DNA of 64,000 bases from Thermoplasmata archaeon (GCA_015063135.1 SUTA01000007.1:35525-99524); one strand, 5' to 3'; counted from the first letter of the stretch, positions 18,373 to 27,973 are shown. Notes: generated by a model not told the origin, from the sequence alone. Program-made: numbers and translations.

Positions 18373-18966
18373 TTAATTCTTTTTCGGGATTTCCTGGGTG
18401 TAGATGATCCTCTTCAGCGGGAACCCGTGGAAGTCCACGACGACCATCCCGCGCCTCCTCATCCCGATCTTGTCGTAGAACCCGTAGTCGCAGTCGTCGT
18501 CCGTGAAGAGCATGAAGCTCCCGCACCCCTTCTCCGAGAGCCTAGACACGGCCTCGTCGAGCAGCCTCCTGCCGATGCCGCGGCCCCTCGAGCGGGACCC
18601 CACTATGAGCAGCAGGACCTCCGCGTCGGCCCTCACGCCGAACTCCCTCTTGAGGCCCTCGTCCGCCCTGTGCAGGATGCGCATGTCATCCATGGCCGAG
18701 TCGAACCCCTCCTCCCCGGAGAATTCGTCGAAGTCGCTGGTATCAGTCTCGCCTGGCACAGTCCTCACGAAGCACACGCCCTCCGGCTCGCCGTCGAGCA
18801 CGGCGGTCAGGCGGAGGTCGGCGTTCCGGTAGTGCATGCCCGCATAGGCCTCAGAGAACATCCTGCCGACGCGCTCCCCGTAGTCCTTGAAGAACCACAT
18901 CCTGTAAACTGCGTCGACCGCCATGGCCAGGTCGCCGGGCTCGGATTCGTGGAAGGTGAGGTCCAT
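18373..18966 (-). CDS. GNAT-family N-acetyltransferase
   Basis: 197 residues. The acetyl-CoA motif A is SRSRGRGIGRRLLDEAVSRL, followed by GCGSFMLFTDDDCDYGFYDKIGMRRRG. Substrate unknown. The ATG at 18966 is preferred over 18978 because the TATA box at 18988-18996 lies 26-27 nt upstream of it. TAA stop. Confidence 0.8.
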   Translation of the reverse strand: MDLTFHESEPGDLAMAVDAVYRMWFFKDYGERVGRMFSEAYAGMHYRNADLRLTAVLDGEPEGVCFVRTVPGETDTSDFDEFSGEEGFDSAMDDMRILHRADEGLKREFGVRADAEVLLLIVGSRSRGRGIGRRLLDEAVSRLSEKGCGSFMLFTDDDCDYGFYDKIGMRRRGMVVVDFHGFPLKRIIYTQEIPKKN

Positions 18967-18987
18967 GGCCGCTCCCATGCCTCCGCC

Positions 18988-18996
18988 GTATATAAG
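18988..18996 (-). promoter_or_regulatory. TATA box for the GNAT gene (leaderless)
   Basis: CTTATATAC on the minus strand, centred 26-27 nt before the ATG at 18966; it decides the start choice. Confidence 0.5.
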
Positions 18997-19057
18997 CGCG
19001 TGCGCACGGGCAGGGATAGTTATTAAATGCGCTGGGGGTTACGTGTGTCCAGATTGC

Positions 19058-19948
19058 ATGACAGCCAAGCTCATCCTAGGAAAGGACGTTTCGGAGGAGA
19101 TCTACTCCGAGCTCAGGCAGAGGATCGAGGCCTTGAAGGCCAAAGGGACCGTCCCCGGACTGGCGGTCGTGCTCGTCGGCAACGACCCCGCCTCCCAGGT
19201 CTACGTGAGGAAGAAGGGCGAGATGTGCGAGTCCCTGGGCATGATGTCCAGGACCATCGTGCTGCCCGAGGAGACCACGCAGCAGGAGCTGCTGGATGTC
19301 GTGGCCGGGCTCAACGCCGACCCCGCCATCCACGGTTTCCTGGTGCAGCTACCTCTGCCGAAGCACATAGACGAGGAGGCCATCATCAACGCCATCGACC
19401 CCAGGAAGGACGCGGACTGCTTCCACCCCAGCAACGTCGGGAGGATGCTCATCGGAGAGCCAGACTTTCTGCCCGCGACCCCAGCCGGGGTCCAGCAGAT
19501 GCTCATCCGCTCCGGCATCGAGACCAAGGGCAAGCACGTCGTGGTCGTCGGCCGCAGCAACATCGTCGGCAAGCCCATGGCGGCCATGATGGTCCAGAAG
19601 GGCGCCGGCGCCGACTCAACCGTCACAATCGTCCACTCCCGCACCCAGGACCTACCCTACATCACCAGGCAGGCCGACATCCTGATTGTCGCCATCGGCA
19701 AGCCCCGCTTCGTCACCGCTGACATGGTCAAGGACGGGGCGGTAGTCATCGACGTGGGGACCAACCGCGTGGATGACCCCACACATCCCAAGGGCAGCAG
19801 GCTAGTCGGGGACGTGGACTTCGAGAACGTCAAGGACAAGGCCTCCGCCATATCGCCCGTCCCGGGCGGAGTGGGGCCGATGACCATCTGCATGCTCATG
19901 GCCAACGCCGTCAAGGCGGCCGAGAGGGCGGCGGAGGGATCCAGATGA
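19058..19948 (+). CDS. folD: Methylene-H4folate dehydrogenase / methenyl-H4folate cyclohydrolase
   Basis: 296 residues; bifunctional one-carbon enzyme. Landmarks: GNDPASQVYVRKKGEMC with the catalytic Lys, VQLPLPKHIDEEAI, VVVVGRSNIVGKPMA and SPVPGGVGPMT. TATA-like TAGTTATTAAATG near 19023. TGA stop overlaps kptA as ATGA. It opens a five-gene run folD-kptA-mmp11-uppS-radical SAM. Confidence 0.95.
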   Translation: MTAKLILGKDVSEEIYSELRQRIEALKAKGTVPGLAVVLVGNDPASQVYVRKKGEMCESLGMMSRTIVLPEETTQQELLDVVAGLNADPAIHGFLVQLPLPKHIDEEAIINAIDPRKDADCFHPSNVGRMLIGEPDFLPATPAGVQQMLIRSGIETKGKHVVVVGRSNIVGKPMAAMMVQKGAGADSTVTIVHSRTQDLPYITRQADILIVAIGKPRFVTADMVKDGAVVIDVGTNRVDDPTHPKGSRLVGDVDFENVKDKASAISPVPGGVGPMTICMLMANAVKAAERAAEGSR

Positions 19949-20604
19949 TAAGGGAATGCGAGGACCACGGCTACTTCCGCGCCGAGGCGTGCCCGTTCTG
20001 CGGGGACGAGGGCAAGTTCATAATGTCTGATTTCGAGGTAGAGAAGATAGGGAGGACCCTGGCCGGCATCCTCAGGCACGGCAAGTACGGTGTCGAGATC
20101 GATTCCCAGGGATATGCGGACATCCGCGATGTTCTCGCCAAGGTCAAGGAGAAGAACCCCCGCATGAAATGGCTCAGGACCAAGCACCTCGAGGCCCTGA
20201 TCACCACCGACCCCAAGGGCAGGTACGAGATCACCGGCAACAGCATCCGCGCCACATACGGCCACACGATAGAGCTCGACTTGGACCTCGACAACGAGGG
20301 CATCCCGGAGGAGCTGTTCTACCCCGCATCCGAGGAGGAGGCCGAGCTCCTGATGGAGTCAGGGATCAGGCCCACGGACCGCTCCATGGTCCACCTGTCG
20401 CTGGGCTTCAAGGACGCGTACCGCGCCGGGTCCGTCAGGATGGACGACCCCGTCGTCTTAGTTATCGACACCGGGCTCTGCATCGAGGAGGGCTACGACA
20501 TCGGGAGGGCCGCCAAGACGGTCTTCCTGTGCAGGGAGGTCCCCGCGGACGCCATCATGGTGGCGGAGCCGGAGGACTACGATTTCGAGGAGGGCGACGA
20601 GCGA
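19945..20604 (+). CDS. kptA: RNA 2'-phosphotransferase (Tpt1/KptA)
   Basis: 219 residues; transfers an internal 2'-phosphate of RNA to NAD+. An N-terminal zinc ribbon (CEDHGYF...CPFCG) precedes the KptA core GRTLAGILRHGKYGVE, SIRATYGHTI and TDRSMVHLS, covering the Arg-His-Arg-Arg set. It ends EEGDE then CGA (20602-20604), which overlaps the next ATG as CGATG. Under the standard code one more residue, Trp, would precede a TGA. Confidence 0.88.
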
Positions 20605-21554
20605 TGGTGACCGTGCTCACCCCGGACCAGGTCGAGGAGAAGTACGGCAGGATGTTCTGCCGCGGCCTCTACACACTGGTGGACGAGGAGAACGGCATCG
20701 CCCAGGTCCTGGAGCGCTGCTCCGCGCAGGGCCCGGCCGAATGGGACATCATGAACAGGCGCCGCTCGGGAGGCGTGATCAACGTGATACGCCAGGAGTC
20801 CGGCCTCATGGTCATGGACACCGTGATCGGCGAGAGGGAGCTCAACTTCGGCCCCGCCGCCGAGCACGTGGGCGGCCAGGGGCTGGCGGCCCTCAAGGTC
20901 GAGGGCGACGAGGTCCGCACCACATGGTACGGCATCGCCGGCGCGGGAGTCGGCATCGGGGCGTGCCTGCCTGGGTGCAGGGACGTCATCCGCACGGAGT
21001 ACCCCGATGACTTCACCATAGGCGGGGCGCACGCCGCCCACGTCGACATCATCACGCCCAAGCTCGTGAGGGTCATCATCGGAGTCGACGACACGGACAC
21101 CAAGGAGAAGGGCGCCTCGTGGGTCGCGTCCCTCAAGCTCGGGATGACCTGCCCAGTGGGGCACTTCCTGGGCCACAAGATCATCCAGCTGAACCCCCTG
21201 GTCCCCAACAAGACCACCAACTGCTGCTCTACCGCCGTCGCGTTCGCCGTGAAGGAGAGCGAGATCCCGGCCCTCGTCGAGTACGCCACCGAGTTTATCA
21301 GGAAGGAATCATACTCCGAGGATTCCGTCATCACCGTCTTCAAGGGCCTCAAGGTGCCGGAGAAGCTGGCGGAGTTCGGATGGAGCTGCAAATCCGTGCT
21401 GTACACCCAGGAGGACGCCATCAAGGCGGCCGGGGAGAACGGGGTGCAGATCATCAGCGTGACGGGAATGAAAGGTGTCATAGGCGCCGTCGCGGCCATC
21501 GGATGCTTCGACATGGGCGAGAAGGCCGCAGGAATAGCCGAGGACTTCCAGTGA
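20604..21554 (+). CDS. Methanogenesis marker protein 11-like (TiaS-type DDTD domain)
   Basis: 316 residues. The second half opens with VRVIIGVDDTDTKEKGASW, the nucleotide-binding motif shared by methanogenesis marker 11 and TiaS, followed by NPLVPNKTTNCCSTAVAF. The first 150 residues have no TiaS-like match that I recognise, and the length suits marker 11, so I prefer that over tRNA-Ile2 agmatinylcytidine synthetase. TGA stop overlaps the uppS GTG. Confidence 0.65.
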   Translation: MVTVLTPDQVEEKYGRMFCRGLYTLVDEENGIAQVLERCSAQGPAEWDIMNRRRSGGVINVIRQESGLMVMDTVIGERELNFGPAAEHVGGQGLAALKVEGDEVRTTWYGIAGAGVGIGACLPGCRDVIRTEYPDDFTIGGAHAAHVDIITPKLVRVIIGVDDTDTKEKGASWVASLKLGMTCPVGHFLGHKIIQLNPLVPNKTTNCCSTAVAFAVKESEIPALVEYATEFIRKESYSEDSVITVFKGLKVPEKLAEFGWSCKSVLYTQEDAIKAAGENGVQIISVTGMKGVIGAVAAIGCFDMGEKAAGIAEDFQ

Positions 21555-22330
21555 CAGTATTCCACAAGATCATCAGCGACCAGGCATATTCGGCCTACCA
21601 GAACCAGCTCGAGCGCGAGGTCCGCTCCCAGCCGCTCCCCCAGCACATCGCCATCATCATGGACGGCAACCGCAGGTTCGCCAGGGAGATGGGCGAGTCC
21701 CCCGAGGAGGGACACAGGCGGGGCAGGGACAAGCTGGAGGAGGTCCTCCACTGGTGCCTCGACCTGGGGATAAAGGACCTGACGGTCTACGCGTTCTCCA
21801 CCGAGAACTTCCGCCGCGAGGAGTCGGAGGTGGATTACCTCATGGAGCTCCTGGAGACCACCCTCTACGACTTCGCCGACGACCCCAGGATCCACGAGAA
21901 CGAGGTCAAGCTGAGGGTTATAGGCGACCTGGACATGGTCCCCGAGGGAATCCAGGAGGCCGCCGACTACGCGCTGAAGAAGACCGAGGGCTACGGCAAG
22001 CACTCGCTGAACCTCGCCATCGCCTACGGCGGCAGGCAGGACATCACCAACGCGGTCCGCAGCCTGGCCCAGGACGTCCTGGATGGCAAGATAGCCGTGG
22101 ACGACATCAACGAGGCCATGGTCTCCAGCCGCATCTCAACCAACGGGCTGCCCGACCCGGACCTGGTCCTGCGCACATCGGGCGAGCTCAGGATCTCCAA
22201 CTTCCTTCTCTGGCAGATGGCCTACTCGGAGCTGTACTTCACCGACGTCTACTGGCCCGGCTTCAGGTACATCGACCTCCTGAGGGCCATAAGGAACTAC
22301 CAGAACCGCAAGAGGCGCTACGGGGAGCGA
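21551..22330 (+). CDS. uppS: Undecaprenyl/polyprenyl diphosphate synthase (cis-prenyltransferase)
   Basis: 259 residues; elongates isoprenoid diphosphates to the long lipid carrier used for glycosylation. Signature HIAIIMDGNRRFA, VYAFSTENFRRE, ISTNGLPDPDLVLRTSGE and SELYFTDVYWPGF. GTG start at 21551 overlaps the previous stop. The protein ends RKRRYGE, the normal family terminus, then CGA (22328-22330), with the radical SAM ATG 2 nt later. Confidence 0.93.
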
Positions 22331-22332
22331 CC

Positions 22333-24057
22333 ATGCATTACGACGTCGTCTTCCTCCATGCGCCCAGCGTCTACGATTTCAGGAAGAAGCCCATCTTCTA
22401 CGGTCCCGTGAGCGACGTCATCCCGTCATCCCCCGTGTTCGAGATGTACCCGGTGGGCTTCATGACGATATCCAGCCACCTGGAGGCCGCGGGCTACCGC
22501 ACCAGGATCTGCAACATAGCGGTCCAGATGCTGTCCAGCGAGAAGTTCGACGCGGAGAGGAAGATAGCGTCCATCGACTCGGATGTCTACGCCATCGACC
22601 TCCACTGGATGCCCCACGCCCACGGCGCCATAGAGCTGGCCAGGATAGTCAAGAAGTACCATCCCGACTCCAAGGTCGAGTTCGGCGGCTTCACATCGTC
22701 GTACTTCCACCAGGAGCTCATCCAGCGCCCGGAGATCGACCTGGTCATGCGCGGGGACACCACCGAGGTGCCCACGGTCATGATGATGGACGCCCTCTCC
22801 AAGGGGAAGGACCTCTCCGACATCCCGAACCTCACATGGAAGGACGATTCCGGCAGGATCCACGAGAACCCGCTGACCTACGTCGCGGAGGATTTGGACG
22901 ACATCTTGTTCGACTACGGCACCATGATCAAGTGCACCATGCGCAACCTGGATGTCAAGGGGGCCCTCCCGTGGTACGGCTGGGACAAGCTCCCTCTGAC
23001 ATCGGCGTTCACGGTCAGGGGGTGTTCCATCAACTGCGCCGAGTGCGGCGGGTCCCACCATGCCAACGGGAAGGTCGCGTGCAGGAAGCATCCCGCGTTC
23101 CGCAGCCCCGAGAAGCTGGCCGGGGACCTCGACAGGATACAATCGTACCTCAACACTCCTATCTTCATAGTGGGTGATCTGAGGCAGGCCGGCCCGGACT
23201 ACGCCATGAGGTTCCTGGAGGAGTGCCGCGCCAGGCGCATCAGGAACCATGTGATCATCGAGCTTTTCAACGGTGCCACCGCCGATTACTTCCACGAGCT
23301 GGACAGGACCTTCGAGGGAGGGTACACCATAGAGTTCTCGCCCGATTCCCACGATGAGAAGGTCCGCTCCGCCCTCGGCAAGGGATACACCAACGAGGCC
23401 ATCGAGAAGACGCTGCCGGCGGCCTTCGCCAACGGCTGCCAGAGGTTCGACATGTTCTACATGAACGGGCTGCCGTTCCAGGACAGGGAATCCGCGATGA
23501 GCAGTGCGAGGGCATCCAGGAAACTGTGGTCGCTGGTGGGCAGGGACGACGGGCTGTTCATCTACAACGCTCCGTTCGCGCCCTTCGTCGATCCCGGCAG
23601 CAGGGTGTTCGAGGAGCCGGAGAAGTGGGGGTACACCCTCAGGGCCCGCACCCTGGAGGACCACAGGAGGCTGCTGGACAACCCGTCGTGGAAGCATGTC
23701 CTCTCCTATGAGACCAAATGGATGACCAGGGACGACGTCGCGGAGATATCCTACGATGCGGCGATCGAGCTGGCGACCATCGAGCATCAGGCGGGGAGGC
23801 TGGACGATGCCGTCTTCGAGGACCGCTGCCGCCGCACCGAGTTCGCCAGGGACCTGATGCACAGGGTGGACGAGATCATGCTGATCCAGGACCCGGAGGA
23901 GCGCGAGGCGAGGCTCTGGGAGACCAAGGACGACGGCATGAGGATGATGAACTCCACCATCGCCAACAAGAACGACCTGGATTGGAAGGCCAGCTCGATC
24001 ATAGCGAACACCCCGAGGGTCGCCCTGGGGCTCGCCAAGTCCTATCTCCGTCGCTGA
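22333..24057 (+). CDS. Radical SAM protein with N-terminal B12-binding-like domain (Ta0216 type)
   Basis: 574 residues. The N-terminal 170 resemble a cobalamin-binding Rossmann domain (EFGGFTSSYFHQEL). The radical SAM cluster motif is VRGCSINCAECGG (CxxxCxxC), followed by IFIVGDLRQAG. It resembles the archaeal B12-binding/radical SAM group typified by Thermoplasma Ta0216; the reaction is unknown. TGA stop; overlaps the convergent proC by 7 nt. Confidence 0.75.
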   Translation: MHYDVVFLHAPSVYDFRKKPIFYGPVSDVIPSSPVFEMYPVGFMTISSHLEAAGYRTRICNIAVQMLSSEKFDAERKIASIDSDVYAIDLHWMPHAHGAIELARIVKKYHPDSKVEFGGFTSSYFHQELIQRPEIDLVMRGDTTEVPTVMMMDALSKGKDLSDIPNLTWKDDSGRIHENPLTYVAEDLDDILFDYGTMIKCTMRNLDVKGALPWYGWDKLPLTSAFTVRGCSINCAECGGSHHANGKVACRKHPAFRSPEKLAGDLDRIQSYLNTPIFIVGDLRQAGPDYAMRFLEECRARRIRNHVIIELFNGATADYFHELDRTFEGGYTIEFSPDSHDEKVRSALGKGYTNEAIEKTLPAAFANGCQRFDMFYMNGLPFQDRESAMSSARASRKLWSLVGRDDGLFIYNAPFAPFVDPGSRVFEEPEKWGYTLRARTLEDHRRLLDNPSWKHVLSYETKWMTRDDVAEISYDAAIELATIEHQAGRLDDAVFEDRCRRTEFARDLMHRVDEIMLIQDPEEREARLWETKDDGMRMMNSTIANKNDLDWKASSIIANTPRVALGLAKSYLRR

Positions 24058-24857
24058 CGGGACATCTGCCTCGATTTCTCGATGGTGGCGTCGATCGCCG
24101 ATATGACGGCGGAGCGCAGCCCCATATCCTCGAGGGTCCTAACGCCTTCGATCGTGGTGCCGGCGGGGGAGCATACCTCGTCCTTGAGGACGTCCGGGTG
24201 CTTGCCGGTGTCGAGGACCATCTTGGCCGCTCCGAGCATGGACTGGGCCGCCAGCATGATGGACGCCTCTCTTGAGAGCCCGTTGAGGACTCCTGCATCG
24301 GCCATGGCGTCGATGACCATGTACATGAACGCGGGGGAGCTTCCTGCGATACCCGTTATGGCGTCCATCTGGGATTCGGGAACCTCGGCCACGAGTCCGA
24401 CGGATTCCAGTATGTCGGCCACCTTCTCCTTCTCGGCGGGGGTCATCTTGACGTCGCACGTGTAGCCCATGGCGCCTTCCAGCACCATGCAGCAGTGGTT
24501 GGGCATGACCCTCACGATCTTGGCATCTGGCACATATCCGGAGAGCTTCTCCATGGTGAGCCCGGCGACGATGCTTATGACGATCCTGCCGTCCCCGATC
24601 TTCACGTCCTCGTCCTCGAAGAGGCCGGCGACATGCTTGGGCTTGACGGCTATGACGACCATATCGCACTTGTCGCACATCTCCTTGGCGCGCTCGTAGA
24701 CCTCGATGCCGTACCTGGACGACATCCTCGCCCTGGTGGACTCGCTGGGGGCGCAGGCGACTATGTCGTCCTTGGAGAACACCCCTTTCGAGAGCAGCCC
24801 TCCGATGAGGGCCTCTGCCATCTTTCCGGCTCCGATGAAACCTATAGCAGCGCGCAT
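24051..24857 (-). CDS. proC: Pyrroline-5-carboxylate reductase
   Basis: 268 residues; last step of proline synthesis. NAD(P) motif IGFIGAGKMAEALIGGLL, VIAVKPKHV, VRVMPNHCCMV, GSSPAFMYMVIDAMAD and the late SPAGTTIEGVRTLE. Ends KSRQMSRQ then CGA (24051-24053). Two codons later a TAG occurs, the only TAG that could have been read as a stop anywhere in the window. The true start is ATG 24857; in the standard code this frame is continuous with the upstream glutamate synthase-like gene. Confidence 0.9.
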
Positions 24858-24911
24858 GCTCGGACATTCCGTTCGGATAGATAAAGCGTTGGCGGTTCTC
24901 CCGCTGCAACA

Positions 24912-24932
24912 GCCCGCGGGGGCCCCGCGGGC
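24912..24932 (-). terminator. Long GC palindrome after the glutamate synthase-like gene
   Basis: GCCCGCGGG pairs with CCCGCGGGC (9 bp) around a 3-nt loop, 12 nt after the CGA at 24945-24947 and 54 nt before the proC start. It sits inside what a standard-code reading would call coding sequence. Confidence 0.5.
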
Positions 24933-24944
24933 ATGGGATGCGGT

Positions 24945-26360
24945 TCGTGCGTGCCTGATACCTGTGGCGGCGGCAATATCCGAATCCACGGTGCAGAGGT
25001 CGTCGAGGGATAGCTCGGACAGGGACCTGTGGCCGGATACGCGCAGGAACACCCTGATCTCCTCGGACGTGGCGTTGAGGTAGTTTCCGACCCTCTTGGC
25101 CCCGGCCTCCTGATCGAGGCGGGACTCCAGCTCCGGATCCTGGGTGGCGATGCCCATCGGGCACCTCCCCCCGTTGCAGGCCCTGTATTTCTGGCATCCA
25201 AGCGCCATGAGCGCTGCGGAGGCCACGGCTACGGCGTCCGCGCCCATGGCCAGCGCCTTGATGAAGTCCCTGCTGGTCTTGAGACCTCCGGTTACCACTA
25301 GCTCCTGGTGCATGCCGTGGGCATCCATGTATCTCCTGGCCCTCGACAGGGCGTAGAGGGTGGGTACTGTGGAGGCATCCTTGAGGAATTTGGGAGAGGA
25401 GCCAGTGGCGCCTCCCCTGCCGTCTATGGTGATGAAGTCGCATCCGGAACCGGAGATGAACTCGAGGTCCTCCTCTATGTGCCCGGCGGCTATCTTCACC
25501 CCTATGGGCTTGCCCTTGGTCTCCTCGCGGAGGTAGTCGACCATGGCCCTTAGGTCTTCGGGGCCGTTTATCTCGGGGAATCTGGAGGGGCTCTGTATGT
25601 CCCGGCCCCTCGGCCTCCCCCTCATGAAGGCTATGATGTCCGTGACCTTGTCCCCGGGGAGGTGCCCGCCCATGCCGGGTTTGGTGCCCTGGCCTATCTT
25701 GATCTCCACTGCATCGCACTTCTCGAACGTCTCCATGCACACGCTGTATCTGTTGGGGACGTACTCGAAGATGTACCTGTACGCGTTGTCGGCCTCGTCG
25801 GGCAGCACGCCGCCCTCTCCGCTGCACATCGCGGTCCTCGCCATGGCGGAGCCCTTTGACAGGGCGATCTTGGCCCTTCCAGACAGCGCACCGAAGCTCA
25901 TATGCGACACGTAGACGGGGGTCTCGATGACCATGGGCTTGGCGGCCCCTTTCCCTATCGTGACGCTTATGTCGACCTCCTCGCCGTCATCGAGAGGAGG
26001 ATGTGCTAGCTGTCCCCCGAGGAACAGGATGTCGTCGAACGACGGCACCGGGAGGAGGGTGTCCATGGGCTCTCCGGCGGACCTGCCCGTGAGGGCCATG
26101 GCGTGGATCTCGTCCATCTGCCCGCCGTCCTTCCTGACGAGCTTCGGGTCGATGGAGAGGTCGGCACCGGAGGGCTCCTCCGCAGTGGATCCCGCAGATG
26201 CGATGGTGCCGCTTCTCGGCTCGTCGTCGAGCCTTACGAAATCGCTCTTGGAGGCATGGCAGACCGGACAGACCCAGTCGTCCGGAAGTTCGTCGAATTT
26301 CACCGGTTCTACGTCCTCGTCGTAGATTTCGCCGCAGATGGAGCACCTGTATCTCGCCAT
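24945..26360 (-). CDS. Rubredoxin-glutamate synthase-like FMN/Fe-S protein
   Basis: 471 residues. An N-terminal rubredoxin domain (YRCSICGEIYD, then WVCPVCHASK) is joined to an FMN-binding glutamate synthase large-subunit domain: VSHMSFGALSGRAK, EIKIGQGTKPGMGG, TIDGRGGATGSSP. A 3Fe-4S-type Cys set is CQKYRACNGGRCPMG. No amidotransferase domain is present, as in the archaeal GltB-like core. Ends ATGIRHA then CGA (24945-24947). Reading CGA as Arg creates an artificial 772-residue fusion with ProC. Confidence 0.85.
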
Positions 26361-26530
26361 GGTATCAGGTTCGAATCGGCTCGTGGGTTATTAGCCTAAT
26401 GCCTCGCCGGGACGGCCTCCTGGTACCTCTGCGGAAATTGGGCATTTTCTGCTGTCTGATCGCGATTTGATGATATTTCAACAAACCTGTTGGACGAGTG
26501 CCCCATCGGCGTTCGACTGTTGGTGCTCTT

Positions 26531-26541
26531 CTATATATATT
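26531..26541 (+). promoter_or_regulatory. Promoter of the fpo operon
   Basis: CTATATATATT in the 226-nt spacer before fpoA, centred about 51 nt before its ATG, predicting a leader of about 24 nt that includes GGTGGGC. I see no other gene in 26361-26586. Confidence 0.55.
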
Positions 26542-26586
26542 CTAGGGGTGGAACCTTTATGTACTTACAGGACTTGGTGGGCAACT

Positions 26587-26949
26587 ATGTCACTGATCGC
26601 GTTCTATGTGCCTCTGGCGTTCGTGGCCGTCATCGCGTTCGCGTTTGCGCCATTGTCATGGTTCGTGTCGAGGTTTCTGAGACCCCAGAAACCCACTCAG
26701 TGGATGGAATCCACCTACGAGTGCGGTTCAGAACCTATCGGAGATGCTCACGTCCAGTTCAGGTTCCAATACTACGCCTTTGCGTTGATTTTCGTGGTAT
26801 TTGATCTGGTCGCGACCTTCCTCATGTTGTGGGTTGTCGCCTTCTCGGGTTTGTCCCCCGAGGCCATCTTCCTCATGATTTTGTTCTTCGGTATTCTGAT
26901 TCTCGGTGTCGCATACGCTCTGAAAAAGGAGGAAAACGTATGGATATGA
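26587..26949 (+). CDS. fpoA: F420H2 dehydrogenase-like subunit FpoA (NuoA)
   Basis: 120 residues, three transmembrane helices. Conserved NuoA elements KPTQWMESTYECGSEP and FRFQYYAFALIFVVFD. Membrane subunit at the junction with the peripheral arm. First gene of an eleven-subunit operon (fpoJ is split); overlaps fpoB by 10 nt. Confidence 0.93.
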   Translation: MSLIAFYVPLAFVAVIAFAFAPLSWFVSRFLRPQKPTQWMESTYECGSEPIGDAHVQFRFQYYAFALIFVVFDLVATFLMLWVVAFSGLSPEAIFLMILFFGILILGVAYALKKEENVWI

Positions 26950-27503
26950 GCCTCTACCCCCATGCAGTCGCCATGAGTGCTGACGAGTTCATGACATGGT
27001 CTGACGCCATGATCAATGATCTCCTCAGCTCGGGGATGAAAAAAACGATCGACACTCTGACCGGGCCCATCTGGGCCTGGGGTATGAAGAACTCCATGCA
27101 CCCGCTGCACTGGGGTCTCGCATGCTGCGCTCTGGAGATGGCCGCGGCCTCCGCGCCCAGGTACGATGCAGAGCGTTACGGAATGATCTACCGTTCATCC
27201 CCCAGGCAGACCGATATCCTGCTGGTCAACGGATGGATCTCCAAGAAGATCCGCCCCGACCTCAGGCGTCTGTACGAACAGATACCCAACCCCAAGTGGG
27301 TCGTGGCCATGGGCGAGTGCGCCATCTCCGGCGGACCCTGGTACGACTCCTACAACATCGTCCAGGGACTCGACCAGATCGTTCCCGTGGACATTTACAT
27401 ACCCGGGTGCCCCGCAAGGCCCGACGCTATGATCGACGGATTCATGCTCCTCCAGAAGAAGATCGAGAGCTACTTCAGGAGAGGAGTCACCATGGAGGAC
27501 TGA
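26940..27503 (+). CDS. fpoB: Fpo subunit B (NuoB, N2 cluster)
   Basis: 187 residues; carries the terminal 4Fe-4S cluster. Ligand Cys: GLACCALEM, MGECAISGG and IPGCPARPD. Strong SD AAAGGAGGAAAA before ATG 26940. TGA stop. Confidence 0.95.
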   Translation: MDMSLYPHAVAMSADEFMTWSDAMINDLLSSGMKKTIDTLTGPIWAWGMKNSMHPLHWGLACCALEMAAASAPRYDAERYGMIYRSSPRQTDILLVNGWISKKIRPDLRRLYEQIPNPKWVVAMGECAISGGPWYDSYNIVQGLDQIVPVDIYIPGCPARPDAMIDGFMLLQKKIESYFRRGVTMED

Positions 27504-27505
27504 GC

Positions 27506-27973
27506 ATGGACGGCGAAGTTCTTCAGGCCCCCTCCGTCGACGAGATCGTCGCGCAGCTGAAGGCGCACTGCCCCTGCGTCGAGGTCACCAAGACCGAGGA
27601 GCGCAGGGTCTACGCCAAAGTACCCGCTGAGAACAACTTCAAGGTGTGCCAGTTCATCCACGACAATCTGACCTTCGAGCACTGCTCGACCGTCATCGGG
27701 GTGGACTACATCGACCACCTGACGGTGGTCTACCACCTGACCAACTACTACACCGGCGTCATGATTGAGCTGTCCGCCGATGTCGACTCCGAGAACCCCC
27801 ACATCCAGTCCGTCACCCCCATATGGGAGGGCGCCAACTGGCATGAGAGGGAGCAGTGGGAGCTCTTCGGCATCGTCTTCGACAACCACCCGAGGCTCGA
27901 GAGGCTGCTCACGCCCAAGACGTACGAGTTCTTCCCCTTCAGGAAATCATACAAGCTCAGGGGGTGGGAGTGA
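27506..27973 (+). CDS. fpoC: Fpo subunit C (NuoC)
   Basis: 155 residues; peripheral arm subunit. Landmarks VYHLTNYYTGVMIEL, EGANWHEREQWELFGIVF and the ending SYKLRGWE. TGA immediately followed by the fpoD ATG. Confidence 0.93.
   Translation: MDGEVLQAPSVDEIVAQLKAHCPCVEVTKTEERRVYAKVPAENNFKVCQFIHDNLTFEHCSTVIGVDYIDHLTVVYHLTNYYTGVMIELSADVDSENPHIQSVTPIWEGANWHEREQWELFGIVFDNHPRLERLLTPKTYEFFPFRKSYKLRGWE

Noticed and set aside
20604..21554. TiaS (tRNA-Ile2 agmatinylcytidine synthetase)
   Set aside because: The DDTD motif is shared, but the long N-terminal region, the overall length and the methanogen context fit marker protein 11 better.
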